Numbered from the stretch's first letter, positions 1 through 8,994 are shown. The stretch: 37,656 nucleotides of DNA from Sedimentisphaerales bacterium (GCA_016932095.1 JAFGDN010000039.1:1-37656), one strand, 5' to 3'. Numbers and translations: made by a program. The notes: generated from the letters alone by a model not told the origin.

Positions 1-45
1 ATAATAACCGAGGCGGAGGAGATTGCAAGAAAAATAATGACATAA
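1..45 (+). CDS. C-terminal tail of an unknown protein (partial)
   Basis: The first frame is open from the window edge to a TAA at 43-45 and encodes IITEAEEIARKIMT, an amphipathic, charged helix-like tail typical of a protein C-terminus. Only 14 residues are visible, so the family cannot be named. It may instead be chance open sequence. It lies upstream of, and on the same strand as, the small gene at 118. Confidence 0.3.
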   Translation: MITEAEEIARKIMT

Positions 46-117
46 GTCGTTATTTAATAAATAGTTACGAATTTCACAGAAGGCTTAGAAGTAATTTTTG
101 TAAAGGAGATAAATAAA

Positions 118-303
118 ATGGCAAAGACAAGTATGCCCCATTCGGGCCACAATAGGCACCTTTGCTACCTCAACAACCTCGGCTTTCAAATCAGCAATCC
201 AAAACAGTACAAGGACCTTGTCAGGAACGCCAGATTCCTCTGCAAAATTTGTGGCAGGGTCGCCGCAAGCCCGCGAAATCTTTGTAAGCCGGTTGCACTT
301 TAA
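118..303 (+). CDS. Small conserved-looking protein with a CxxC motif (61 aa)
   Basis: The ATG has a strong ribosome binding site (AAAGGAG about 8 bases upstream), which marks this as a genuine small gene. The 61-residue product is basic. Its C-terminal third carries CKICGRVAASPRNLC, a CxxC pair with a third cysteine 12 residues further on, resembling a small zinc-binding knuckle. The N-terminal part contains MPHSGHNRHLCYL, with three His and one Cys that could also bind metal. No function can be assigned. Its length and basicity would suit a ribosome- or nucleic-acid-associated protein, but that is inference. Confidence 0.6.
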   Translation: MAKTSMPHSGHNRHLCYLNNLGFQISNPKQYKDLVRNARFLCKICGRVAASPRNLCKPVAL

Positions 304-503
304 CCGTTGTAGCGGGTATTTTGCGTTTGAAACCGGCAACCTTTGGTGCTGCTGAAAACTCGATTGGCAAATCCCTTCGTGTTGGGCGTTCGTAATATAT
401 TATAAATTTTTTCGCCGGACGCCGTTACGCTTAAATCGTAACTCCCGTAAAAACAAGCGCTTATGTTACTTTATACATTTTTTTAAAAAATGTTACTTTT
501 TTA

Positions 504-531
504 TTGACATCGCATTATTATTTGTTATAAT
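504..531 (+). promoter_or_regulatory. Sigma70-type promoter of the AP2/HNH gene
   Basis: A perfect TTGACA (504-509) and a perfect TATAAT (526-531) are separated by 16 bases within an AT-rich stretch. Transcription would start near 538, leaving a leader of about 170 nt before the start codon at 709. Confidence 0.8.
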
Positions 532-537
532 TCATAC

Positions 538-690
538 TCGCTGGTCTCGGCAGCATTACCGGGCCCGGCAAGGTAGCAGCCCAAGACAGGGCAGGTAGTT
601 GGCACAGTTGTGTAAGAGGTTGGCCCGGAAGGTTGGGGCAAGGGAAAAAAACTAAAAACGCAACTTCTGTGTTTTTACTGCTTTGTTTTG
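538..690 (+). other. Long G-rich 5' leader, possibly structured RNA
   Basis: The stretch between the promoter and the AP2/HNH start codon is unusually GC-rich for this part of the window. CCGGGCC at 559-565 can pair with GGCCCGG at 622-628, closing a roughly 56-nt internal region. No known riboswitch consensus was recognised. Endonuclease-linked RNAs such as HEARO were considered, but nothing diagnostic could be matched. Confidence 0.3.
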
Positions 691-708
691 GAAAAAGGAG
701 TGAGAAAA

Positions 709-1323
709 ATGGCTGCTGCACTTACAATACCGATACCGAATTGGCTCGACCGTATCTGTGCTTGTCCAATTCTGCTCTTCCGCCGTTGCCGATATGATTA
801 TCCTTTCCGAAAAATTCCCCTCGGAAACGGCCTTTTCGCGATTGTTGACCCCGACGATTTCTACTGGCTGAATCAATACCGTTGGATTGCAAAGGGAAAA
901 GATGATTGTCTGTATGCCGTTCGTTTCGACCGTAACGCCGATGGTAAATACACATCCTTTTCGATGCACAGGCAAATTATGAATCCACCTGAGGCGCTTC
1001 TCGTTGACCACGAAAATAACAAAACCCTTGATAATCGCAGGGACAACCTCCGCCTCGCAACCCACTGGCAGAATACCTGCAACAGGCGAAAAACCAGGTC
1101 CAAAACCTCGTCCAGATACATCGGCGTATATTTCGATAAAAGAGCACAAAAATGGGCCGCCAAAATCAAGTATAAGGGCAAAATTATCTGGCTTGGACGT
1201 TTCGCCACTGAAATCGAAGCCGCTCGCGCCTACGACCGCGCCGCGCTCAAATACCGCGGCCAATTCGCACGTCTCAACTTCCCTCGCGAGGATTATATTA
1301 ACGATTCACGCCTCTCAAACTAA
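709..1323 (+). CDS. HNH endonuclease with AP2 DNA-binding domain
   Basis: The 204-aa product joins an HNH homing-endonuclease-type nuclease to an AP2 domain, as in freestanding or intron-borne phage and bacterial homing endonucleases. The HNH region (about residues 87-125) shows [26 protein letters not shown] and an N-rich QNTCNRR, i.e. the His, DH and Asn positions of the fold. The AP2 domain (about 136-191) shows [41 protein letters not shown] and LNFP, the last part matching the usual AP2 end. The ATG at 709 is chosen because AAAGGAG lies 8 bases upstream; a TTG at 688 in the same frame has no site. A strong promoter precedes it and a clear terminator follows. No intron was recognised around it. 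It probably cuts or nicks DNA at a specific site to spread itself. Confidence 0.85.
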   Translation: MAAALTIPIPNWLDRICACPILLFRRCRYDYPFRKIPLGNGLFAIVDPDDFYWLNQYRWIAKGKDDCLYAVRFDRNADGKYTSFSMHRQIMNPPEALLVDHENNKTLDNRRDNLRLATHWQNTCNRRKTRSKTSSRYIGVYFDKRAQKWAAKIKYKGKIIWLGRFATEIEAARAYDRAALKYRGQFARLNFPREDYINDSRLSN

Positions 1324-1332
1324 AACCCCAAA

Positions 1333-1365
1333 TCCCCGAACCCCCGGCGGTTCGGGGGTTTTTCT
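1333..1365 (+). terminator. Rho-independent terminator after the AP2/HNH gene
   Basis: CCCCGAAC (1334-1341) pairs with GTTCGGGG (1350-1357) around an 8-nt loop, followed by a T-rich run. It starts 10 bases after the stop codon. Confidence 0.85.
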
Positions 1366-1840
1366 TTAATTATGGACATGCCCGCGAAAAGAAAAAAAAC
1401 GAAAAAAGCTCCATTAACCTGAGCTTTGGCGTTTAATCCCCTGTCGCTGTCCGATAATCAACTCACAGATGCTTCCTGGCGATAGGACCGATAACGTCTT
1501 TTACCGTTTTCCCTTTTCGGAAGTAATCCTTATCCTGATTAAAAATCAGGGGTTTTTCTGCTAAAATCACATCATATTAGTGACGATATTGTCTTACCAT
1601 TGTCTTTAATTGTTGATATGCTTTATTGGGGTAAAGACATGGTGCGTGTGCCGAATCGAAGAAGTGGGGGACTTGACAAATTCATAAAAGCCGCATCCTT
1701 ATGATGCAAATACATTTTGATATGGCGCGGAAAATATTTAAATGGTCTTCCTGTCATAAATCAGGACCGGCTTTTATGTCTCCCGGCTTTCTTGATATGT
1801 TGCTCTTCCATCTGATTCTGAATGAGTTAGGGGGTTAAAA
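1366..1840. other. Intergenic region with two hairpins, no gene seen
   Basis: No convincing gene lies in this 475-bp gap. AAAGCTC (1405-1411) and GAGCTTT (1421-1427) form an inverted repeat preceded by A runs, so it reads as a terminator on the minus strand. CCTGATT (1534-1540) and AATCAGG (1544-1550) followed by GGTTTTT form a terminator-like hairpin on the plus strand. With no gene before the second hairpin, a small RNA ending near 1557 is possible but unsupported otherwise. A TTGACA at 1673 lacks a well-spaced -10 box. Confidence 0.4.
1534..1557 (+). terminator. Terminator-like hairpin
   Basis: A 7-bp stem (CCTGATT / AATCAGG) with a 3-nt loop is followed by GGTTTTTC. What transcript it ends is unknown, as the AP2/HNH gene already has its own terminator. 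Confidence 0.5.
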
Positions 1841-2302
1841 ATGCGCACCTTACAGCCGATTCTTCTTCTTGAAGATGATACCGTCGATGCTATGACCGTT
1901 AAAAGGGCCTTGAAGGACCTTAACGTAGCCAATGCGGTGGTGCGCCTTATCAATGGCGAAGAGGGCGTTAAGTATCTCAGAAAAAATTCGAATGTCAGGC
2001 CCTGCGTGATTATTCTCGACCTGAATATGCCCAAAATGAATGGCATCGAATTCCTCAAATATGTAAAAGAAGACCCTGAGTTAAGAGCCATTCCCGTTGT
2101 GGTCTTGACGACCTCAAGGGCCGACCAGGATAAATTTGAATGTTTCAACAACAGCGTTGCCGGCTATCTCATCAAACCCTCCGATTATCAAGATTTCGTC
2201 AGGACGATACAAATCCTCGACCTCTACTGGTCTATCAGCGAGATGCCCGGCTGCCACCTGGACAAAACCGATGCACGCATCGAAAAAGTCCTCGCCAGCT
2301 GA
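1841..2302 (+). CDS. Single-domain response regulator (CheY/Rcp1-like)
   Basis: The 153-aa protein is a lone receiver domain that would accept phosphate from a histidine kinase and act through protein contacts, as it has no output domain. Key residues are visible: the acidic pocket E11-D12-D13 (LLLEDDTVDA), phospho-acceptor D60 in ILDLNMPKMNG, T90 in VVVLTTS and K112 in YLIKPSD. The LNMPKMNG loop and the DYQDF segment after the lysine are typical of the Rcp1-like group, often paired with PAS- or phytochrome-type hybrid kinases. A G-rich site (AGGGGG) lies about 7 bases before ATG. No kinase is adjacent; the nearest in the window is the receiver-PAS-PAS kinase at 35.4-37.3 kb, and pairing with it is only a guess. 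A relic gene tail abuts its stop codon. Confidence 0.9.
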   Translation: MRTLQPILLLEDDTVDAMTVKRALKDLNVANAVVRLINGEEGVKYLRKNSNVRPCVIILDLNMPKMNGIEFLKYVKEDPELRAIPVVVLTTSRADQDKFECFNNSVAGYLIKPSDYQDFVRTIQILDLYWSISEMPGCHLDKTDARIEKVLAS

Positions 2303-2485
2303 CCTCCCGCCGCCAGAATTTTATAAAACCTTATTATCCCCCTTTCCCAGCCCGCCGTTGAATTAGGCGAACAGCAAACCTTCGCCCTTATGGCCAAACC
2401 CGGCCAATACAAAGGCAGAACATACGCGGATTTTGCAAAAGAGATTCGCGCAAAGACCGAACTCGATGCAAAATTCGTGATTTAA
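2301..2485 (+). pseudogene. Relic gene tail A (aldolase-end plus VELG...FVI segment)
   Basis: Directly after the regulator stop, this stretch matches about 80 bases around the end of the class II aldolase gene at 22.5 kb. It can be read as LTSRRQNFIKPYY against the aldolase end LTPRRQNFIKRYY. A second coding remnant follows: in another frame it reads VELGEQQTFALMAKPGQY, continues for about 25 residues and ends ...DAKFVI and a stop. This matches relic B at 17.4-17.5 kb residue by residue, including a shared 25-nt identity (2386-2410). Relative to the aldolase copy, one base is missing near 2335. The parent protein of the VELG...FVI segment is not recognised. Confidence 0.6.
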
Positions 2486-2529
2486 TCCTAATTTGCCTGC
2501 CTGCTTTTGGCTGAATTATTGTTAAGGGG

Positions 2530-4548
2530 TTAAATATGTAGAGCAGCAAGGATTGGTCTGATACGTGCTTTTACTAATTCTGGAGCAAATTTTTGTGTCT
2601 CTTTTAATCTTTGACTCCAATATTCGGCTTCCTTTTCATAATCTTGCTTGTGATCGCCTTTAAGCAACCTTTGTATTGCACTAACCGTATCTCCACATAA
2701 TGAAGAATAAATAACACAACCAAAAAGGTGTTTTTTCTTTTCTGGTTCCGTTGCTTTCTCTAATTCAAGAGCATAAAAATGTGGTAAGTTATAAGCCCAT
2801 TTTTCCTGATATCTGCTTTCTATTTCATTTAAAGCATCGAATATAAGCTGCAATACATAAGGTTGTGATTTGCTTAGTGCTGCTTCTCGCCAGTTAGAAT
2901 CATTGATTGCTTTCCATATTACATCCAGACTAATTTCTTCTATATAGGTCATATTCTTAAGATAACTCGCGATTAACAATTGATCTCCATAATGCGAATT
3001 TGTGAATTTCATTACCATATTTTCGAAATCAGCAGGAATAATGAGTTTTTCTATACCAGCGACAAAAACATTAATCATTTCCTTAGTTTTGTCGTCTTCT
3101 ACGTAAGGAAGCCATTTTTTAGCAGTATCTATAATAGAATTTTCAAAAGAATATACTTTCTTAGAATCATCTATGACTTTCGGAGGAAATACATTCAGGA
3201 TTGTGCCGCTTAACGCATGTTCAATTTTTATATGGTCTTCTTTAGTCATAGAACTTGGTTTTAATAAATCCAAATTATTTCCGAGCATAGCTTGAAGAGA
3301 TATAGAAAACATTGAATTTGTATTGAGCGTTAATAATCTTAACGATGATGGTTTCATCGCCGGAGATGCAATTTGCCAAATTCTTGAAGATAATGTCAAT
3401 TCTGGAAGAAACGTTTGATTTCTTAATCGTTTGACTTCTGCTTTTTTAGAAGTAAAGAGATTGCATATCTGAACAGCAAGCCACCAAGCTTGTGAGGCGA
3501 TTATTTCACCATTCTTAAATGGCAATCGAGCTTCTAAATGGCAACAGTAATGCCTCGCTATTTCACAAAATATTCTCCATGCCTGAGTCCATTCAAGGTC
3601 TTCCTCTTCATTGTTAGGTATATGTATTACTTCTACGATCTCATGCCATAATTTTGCGTGATTATCTTCCGGCACTAAATCTGGTTTGGATATAAAGTAT
3701 GCACAGACATGATATCTCGGCAGTGGAATCGAGAATGAATCTGCCCAGGCCCAGAGAATTTTCCAGATATCATCGAGTGTGCTATGTTTGGCTTGCCATT
3801 TATCAATTAAATTAATAATAGATAATTCCCCCCTCAAGGGCAAATGGCCTAATCTTAAAAAATACTTATTTAAGGCGGCTTCTATATCGATAGATTCATC
3901 AATGATTTTATCTATAACACTTAAGATATTTTCCTTCTGTTCCGATGCTTCCCATACTCCGGGTGTTACAGAATCTACGGAGGGAATTGTTGGCCTTATA
4001 ATTTTTGTAAGATATTCACTAACCCCGTCAACATAATTTCCATGAAGACATTGCTTTACAGCCGCATAATTACAATACCAATCTTCATTTAATGCATCAT
4101 ATATTGCCACTGCTGCCTCTCTCCATTTCTTATCATGTGTTGAAAGTAGTGGCTCTCCTAAAGCTTTAAGTATAGTCCTGCTATTTGGCGTTAAGATAGG
4201 TATTTCTTTATCTTCCAGATTAGAGAAATAGTCAAAAGACGCTTTTCTTATGTCAATATTTGTTGCGAAAAACAATTCTGTCAAGTTCACTATATTCCCT
4301 TTAGGAGGTGTTCTTTGTGTCAAATAAAAAAACAAAGGACCTGCGGGGCCGGAAATTCTATTGGGATGATTTTTGTTATTTAAAATCGGCGGCACTTCTT
4401 CGAAAGTTTTATCAGGGTTTAACGATTCATATATTTTGTTCTTCTGTAGAATTGTAAGAGTTCTACCATCTACTATTTTTGAGTGTTTAGTAGCAATGGT
4501 CATCAGATATTTTTGGGCTTGCTTGATTTCTTCTTTAGTATGCGACAT
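2530..4548 (-). CDS. Unknown helical protein of the PIN/phosphoesterase operon (672 aa)
   Basis: No family was recognised. The product is predicted to be mostly alpha-helical, with no signal peptide, no clear membrane segment and no obvious nucleotide-binding motif. It is rich in Trp, Leu and charged residues (for example DDIWKILWAWADSF and WREAAVAIYDALNEDWY), giving the look of a helical-repeat scaffold. It is the last of three genes transcribed leftwards. Its start overlaps the end of the TPR-PIN gene by 14 bases (4535-4548), so translation is probably coupled and the proteins probably act together. The coding sequence is AT-rich like the rest of the operon and unlike the secretion genes further right, which suggests horizontal arrival. 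A role as regulator or adaptor for the PIN effector is inference only. Confidence 0.85.
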   Translation of the reverse strand: MSHTKEEIKQAQKYLMTIATKHSKIVDGRTLTILQKNKIYESLNPDKTFEEVPPILNNKNHPNRISGPAGPLFFYLTQRTPPKGNIVNLTELFFATNIDIRKASFDYFSNLEDKEIPILTPNSRTILKALGEPLLSTHDKKWREAAVAIYDALNEDWYCNYAAVKQCLHGNYVDGVSEYLTKIIRPTIPSVDSVTPGVWEASEQKENILSVIDKIIDESIDIEAALNKYFLRLGHLPLRGELSIINLIDKWQAKHSTLDDIWKILWAWADSFSIPLPRYHVCAYFISKPDLVPEDNHAKLWHEIVEVIHIPNNEEEDLEWTQAWRIFCEIARHYCCHLEARLPFKNGEIIASQAWWLAVQICNLFTSKKAEVKRLRNQTFLPELTLSSRIWQIASPAMKPSSLRLLTLNTNSMFSISLQAMLGNNLDLLKPSSMTKEDHIKIEHALSGTILNVFPPKVIDDSKKVYSFENSIIDTAKKWLPYVEDDKTKEMINVFVAGIEKLIIPADFENMVMKFTNSHYGDQLLIASYLKNMTYIEEISLDVIWKAINDSNWREAALSKSQPYVLQLIFDALNEIESRYQEKWAYNLPHFYALELEKATEPEKKKHLFGCVIYSSLCGDTVSAIQRLLKGDHKQDYEKEAEYWSQRLKETQKFAPELVKARIRPILAALHI

Positions 4549-7500
4549 ATCTATCTATTACCTCTGCAACAGTTTTAAAGTATTCTTTTTCATTCATGTT
4601 TAAATTCTCTGCGATTATCTGCAATGCCTTATTGGCCCGAGAAGTATCTTTGATATTGAAAATAAGAATCAAAAAATAATCGATTATTACTCTGGACAGA
4701 AATTCAGGCAGTATAACGCCTTGATTTCTATTCTTTGGCATTGATGGATAAAATTCTTCGATAACCCATTCTGTTAATTTTTTTGCATTATCCTCAGTAA
4801 ATTCCATATCCGCCCAGACGCCGACCAAAAATTCTGTGACTATATTAGTCCATTTAGAATAAAGTCTGATTGACATAGATTCTTTTTGAGTTGTATTTTC
4901 AGGCCCTCCAAAAAGGCCGGGGTCTCTCATGCAATCATGTAAATATAATGCTACTTCTCGTAAATCTTGTCCGGGAGGATTAACTGAATATTCTTTTGCA
5001 AGGCATAAGAGCATATCTACACTTGGAATAAAAAACCGATATCGCCATCGCATCAACTTCAAAAAAGCTTCAGTAATCATAGTTTCATTCAAAAACTTTT
5101 CTTTTTCAAATGCCTTCAAAAGACAATCGGTACTAAATATTTCGCCTTTAAATTTATCATCGTTCAATGCAATTGTTTGCATTACCCTTTCATCAATTAA
5201 TAGATTTAAGTTTTTAATTTTAGCCAAATGATAAGAATCCATTGAAATATCTAACTCATATTTTTTATTTCCATAAGCTGGTGCAAGTTTCTTAAAATCA
5301 TTTATCTTGTTCCTGAGTTCATCGTTCCAGCTTTGGATTTGTTCTTGATGATCTATAGTTGTGAGGTCAGCATCAAGAGCCCTTTTTGATTCACGATTAA
5401 TGCTAACTTTAAATGAATCCTTTAAAGCATCATAAATATTAAAGTTTATCAACGTTTTAAGCGTAGAGAGTTCGATGAGTATTTGTTGAGAATATTGTAA
5501 TGATGGATGTTTATCATCAACACCGCTTCCTTTGGCTGCGATCCTAAGGAGTTCGGCATTCTTCGACTTAGTTATTTTTCCATTATCAGACAATACCTTA
5601 CAAACATCTATAAGCCGGTAATAATGTTCTTTCGTATCGTCAGTATATTCATGTACGTACGGATATGATTTGTTGCCAGTCGTATCCGACTTCTCCAATA
5701 CTGAAATGCTTCCTGAATCTATATCATGCTTTATTAATTTAGTGGACTTTATATGTGAAAGCTGATGAAATTCCAGACTGCTTGCATCGGCGATTAGATG
5801 AGGGACATATCTGGTAGAAATGTAGATTTTGCCAAAATAGTCATTTGTCTTTTCCAACAAATTTAGGCGATATAAAGTTATTATTGAAGACAAATCAATT
5901 ACTACTTCACTTCCCTTTGTTGGTATTTCTAATGGCTCCAAACTCCGCCTACCATTTATTTCTCTCGGATGAAATCCATTAGTTGAATATATTGTATAGG
6001 ATGCACGAGAAACGATATCATCGAACAATATAATGGGCTGAGTCCGTATGGCCCAGCCCATAAGTGTTGCATGATTAAGTAGATTGTCTGCTGTCAGCCA
6101 TGGGAATTTGCCTTGTAAGATATTCTTGCATATCATCTCCGTTCTTTCAGTCCATTGTTTATGATGTTGAAGCAGGTCATCTAAGGTCTTTGTTTGAATT
6201 ATTTCAGCGGGCGCTTTCCCTGCGGCTTGTAATTCTAATGCTCTGACAAAAGCTTCATGTGCTGCCGTTTCCTGATTGGCTGCATAGCCAAGATTCATAT
6301 AAATCATCAGAAATCCAGGATTATCCCAAAAAGCATCTTTGTAATTATTAATAAATTTAAATCCTTCCTGAGGCTGATGCTTTATTTGATATAGTTGGGC
6401 AACTGCAACGATTGCTTCTACAGGCGGCTTATCTCGATTGCACAAGGATTTGTATATCTCAATTGCATCATCTACTCTACCTTGTTTTGCCACGCAGACG
6501 GCATAGTTTATCCCATAGGGCATATTACCTTTGTCAATTTCCCAAAGTTTTTTTAAATGTGGTTCCGCACCCTTATAGTCGTTTGCCTTAAGATAAAGCT
6601 GGGCCACCTTTACTCTCGTAATTTTATCTGAAGGTGTAGCGTCAAGAATTGTCTCAAAAGCTAAGATTGCCTTATCGATAAAGCCAGCTCTAAATGCTGC
6701 CTCACCGAGAACTTTATACATTTCATAACTAGGAAACTTATCGATCGCCTTTGAAAAATACGTCAGTCCATCCTTATAATTATTTTCTGAAAATAGACAA
6801 TATGAGTATACCTGTAACCATTGTGGATTATCTTCATTTCTGTGCTTCTCTAAAATATCCTTTGCTGATGGGATATTTCCTTGTCTTAATTGAATTGCCG
6901 CTGCAATAACGTTAGTTAGCGTATCATTCTTTCCAAGCAACTCTTCGGTTATCACATTGGCATCCTTCATCGCAACAGCATCGATTTGTTGCGAAATCTG
7001 AAAAAGCATACCACATAATTCTATTTTTTCCGAAGGGGAACGAACTTTTATTTTTAGTTGCTTACCTTTTTCGAATGCTTCTTTTGCATTGTCGCAGAGT
7101 TCCGCCTCTACAACTAACGCTAGCATATCTGCTTCAAGATTGTTTTTGTATTCCTCATAGATGCGACGTGTAATATCTGTATCAGGTGGTAGCAGTTTGC
7201 TAAGAACTAATCTAATATATTCCAAAGAAATGGGCCTGTATTTCCTAAGGATTGATGCGAGTGTCTTCAGAGATTCTGCTTCACCAAGAATGGTAATGGC
7301 AGTAATCGTCTTAAGTAATGCTTTATACTCAATAGGATTTGATATTCTATCATCAGCTTTAATATGTTCAACTATCGGCGAAAGCGATTCTACAACTTCT
7401 TTCAGGATATTACGGTCTGATGGAGTAGCTTGACCAAAAGAAATGAACTTTTGTTTATTGGTATCAAGATATTTTTTTAATAGCGCACTGGCATATTCTA

Positions 7501-7726
7501 AAAGGCAGTTGTGCCACGTTACAACATCTGCATTTATTTTGGCCCATTCGATTATCTCACGGGCTTTGTCTTTTTTATCACATAGCGAATAAATAGCCAC
7601 AGCTTTATCACACCATATTTCGTGAAATGCCTTTTCTGCGAGCAAAGGCAGAGCTTCATCTACATCTTTTTTCTTCAGAATGCCTATGAGTTGGATTCTG
7701 AATTCCTGTTCAGCTATGTCTATCAT
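4535..7726 (-). CDS. TPR protein with C-terminal PIN-like nuclease domain (1063 aa)
   Basis: The N-terminal half is helical with TPR-like repeats, clearest at about residues 300-500 (YKVLGEAAFRAGFIDKAILA, VKVAQLYLKANDYKGAEPHL). From about 605 to 910 the sequence resembles a PIN-like ribonuclease: VVIDLSSIITLYRL provides the first acidic residue (D611), and IFSTDCLLKAFEKEK (D867) followed by LMRWRYRFFIPSVDMLLCLA matches the distal acidic motif and closing helices. A further helical region reaches the C-terminus. This order fits the TPR-GreAB-C-PIN type of conflict-system protein (Pfam PIN-TPR-GreABC); I did not clearly see the GreA/B-C module. It is the middle gene of the operon, overlapping the phosphoesterase gene by ATGA (7723-7726) and the downstream gene by 14 bases. 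Likely role: RNA cleavage on sensing infection or stress, inferred from the family. Confidence 0.8.
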   Translation of the reverse strand: MIDIAEQEFRIQLIGILKKKDVDEALPLLAEKAFHEIWCDKAVAIYSLCDKKDKAREIIEWAKINADVVTWHNCLLEYASALLKKYLDTNKQKFISFGQATPSDRNILKEVVESLSPIVEHIKADDRISNPIEYKALLKTITAITILGEAESLKTLASILRKYRPISLEYIRLVLSKLLPPDTDITRRIYEEYKNNLEADMLALVVEAELCDNAKEAFEKGKQLKIKVRSPSEKIELCGMLFQISQQIDAVAMKDANVITEELLGKNDTLTNVIAAAIQLRQGNIPSAKDILEKHRNEDNPQWLQVYSYCLFSENNYKDGLTYFSKAIDKFPSYEMYKVLGEAAFRAGFIDKAILAFETILDATPSDKITRVKVAQLYLKANDYKGAEPHLKKLWEIDKGNMPYGINYAVCVAKQGRVDDAIEIYKSLCNRDKPPVEAIVAVAQLYQIKHQPQEGFKFINNYKDAFWDNPGFLMIYMNLGYAANQETAAHEAFVRALELQAAGKAPAEIIQTKTLDDLLQHHKQWTERTEMICKNILQGKFPWLTADNLLNHATLMGWAIRTQPIILFDDIVSRASYTIYSTNGFHPREINGRRSLEPLEIPTKGSEVVIDLSSIITLYRLNLLEKTNDYFGKIYISTRYVPHLIADASSLEFHQLSHIKSTKLIKHDIDSGSISVLEKSDTTGNKSYPYVHEYTDDTKEHYYRLIDVCKVLSDNGKITKSKNAELLRIAAKGSGVDDKHPSLQYSQQILIELSTLKTLINFNIYDALKDSFKVSINRESKRALDADLTTIDHQEQIQSWNDELRNKINDFKKLAPAYGNKKYELDISMDSYHLAKIKNLNLLIDERVMQTIALNDDKFKGEIFSTDCLLKAFEKEKFLNETMITEAFLKLMRWRYRFFIPSVDMLLCLAKEYSVNPPGQDLREVALYLHDCMRDPGLFGGPENTTQKESMSIRLYSKWTNIVTEFLVGVWADMEFTEDNAKKLTEWVIEEFYPSMPKNRNQGVILPEFLSRVIIDYFLILIFNIKDTSRANKALQIIAENLNMNEKEYFKTVAEVIDRYVAY

Positions 7727-8994
7727 GGATTATCTCTCATTAAATTAATTTCCAGAACACATTGATCAATTTGCTTGCTCCATCTATGATGAATTTTATC
7801 TTTTGTTGCTAAATACCAATTCTTATCTTTATTCCATAAAATTTCAGCACCATTATAATCTCTCTTACGGATACATTCCCAAAGATGGTCTGCCAGATTT
7901 TTAGCCCGCTCACCTGATGATTCATCTTGTGCGCTTGTATTGATAAATTCAGACTCTTCCTTTTCTCTTTTAAAAGGCCATTTCTTTTGAAAACCTTCTG
8001 ATTCTATCCATGAAAGAGAACCTTCACTCCAGTAAAAAGGTTTCTGTTCAAAACATTGCTCCATTCGATTTATCTTTATTAATTGAAAACTATTGCCATA
8101 TTTTATCCCATTAAAAATTGTTCCAATGCCTGAAGTATAAGCCCACCATCCCGTTGAATCAAAAGGTTCGGGTTTTTGGTGATCGTGACCTGTTAAAATA
8201 AGATGCGACATCGTTGCTATACGATGCCACGTGGCTGGTTGTAGGGAATTATAGGAATGGCGTTCAGTATCAGCCATACGTTCCCGCGGGCAATGCATTA
8301 ATACTACGCACACTTCTTCATAATTTGGTCTTCGTGAAATTAATCTCTCTCCCTCCATCCAATCGAGCGGTTTATTTCCTATTATAACTACTTGTTTTGA
8401 TTTATCGTCCCAATCATGAAAGTAGGGACTATAGCAAACAAAACGCATTAAACCGGATGTTAATCGCATGCCAAATAAAAATGATGTTTGTAAATTGTTT
8501 TCTGTGTAATGGTATTTGCTTACACCGATATTTTCAAGAAACTCAATATATTTCTGAAATGGTTTTTCGAATTCAACCTGTCTCTTAATAGTAATCAGAT
8601 GATCAATTTCTGCTTCCGTTTTTGGCTGTTGAATTGTTGCTGCACAATCACGGTCAAGGTCATGATTTCCAGGACATATGAATAAGTTGTTTTTATCGAT
8701 TGACAACAAATCCATCAAATCGACAAGCCATTTAGCTCCTTCAATATAACCAGCAGTCTCATTTTTATGAGAAATATCTCCTGTTATACACAAACAAGTT
8801 GGCCACCAATCTTTTGATAGATTACTTAATGTTTTATTAAATTGATCAAAAACAATCTTTTTGTCTCGAAGTTCGCTATCTGAAATTGGTTTGCCAAAAT
8901 GCAAATCACTGATATGAAGAATAACATTACCAGCATGATTAGCTTTAGGAGGTCCTTTTGCTTTTCTTTTCGGCTTTGACTCCTTCTTAGCCAT
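7723..8994 (-). CDS. Calcineurin-like metallophosphoesterase (423 aa)
   Basis: This cytoplasmic two-metal phosphoesterase keeps all the family motifs: D30-x-H32 (ISDLHFG), GD72-73 (ITGDIS), GNHD109-112 (CPGNHDLDRD), H234 (LMHCP) and GHDH269-272. The catalytic domain covers about residues 22-310. A C-terminal extension of about 110 residues with a helical segment (AKNLADHLWECIRKRDYNGA) may bind the partner proteins. The first 20 residues are very Lys-rich. It is the first gene of the minus-strand operon; ATG at 8994 has AGGA about 9 bases upstream and a plausible promoter 50-80 bases away. The substrate cannot be read from sequence: nucleic acid, cyclic nucleotide or nucleotide are all possible. 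The operon context argues for a conflict-system effector or regulator rather than a housekeeping role. Confidence 0.9.
   Translation of the reverse strand: MAKKESKPKRKAKGPPKANHAGNVILHISDLHFGKPISDSELRDKKIVFDQFNKTLSNLSKDWWPTCLCITGDISHKNETAGYIEGAKWLVDLMDLLSIDKNNLFICPGNHDLDRDCAATIQQPKTEAEIDHLITIKRQVEFEKPFQKYIEFLENIGVSKYHYTENNLQTSFLFGMRLTSGLMRFVCYSPYFHDWDDKSKQVVIIGNKPLDWMEGERLISRRPNYEEVCVVLMHCPRERMADTERHSYNSLQPATWHRIATMSHLILTGHDHQKPEPFDSTGWWAYTSGIGTIFNGIKYGNSFQLIKINRMEQCFEQKPFYWSEGSLSWIESEGFQKKWPFKREKEESEFINTSAQDESSGERAKNLADHLWECIRKRDYNGAEILWNKDKNWYLATKDKIHHRWSKQIDQCVLEINLMRDNP

Noticed and set aside
538-708. HEARO or other named endonuclease-linked RNA
   Set aside because: Only one convincing stem was found and no consensus could be matched by eye; kept as an unnamed leader.
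1673-1705. Sigma70 promoter upstream of the CheY-like gene
   Set aside because: TTGACA and TATGAT are 21 bases apart, too far for a normal promoter; another promoter could exist but was not seen.
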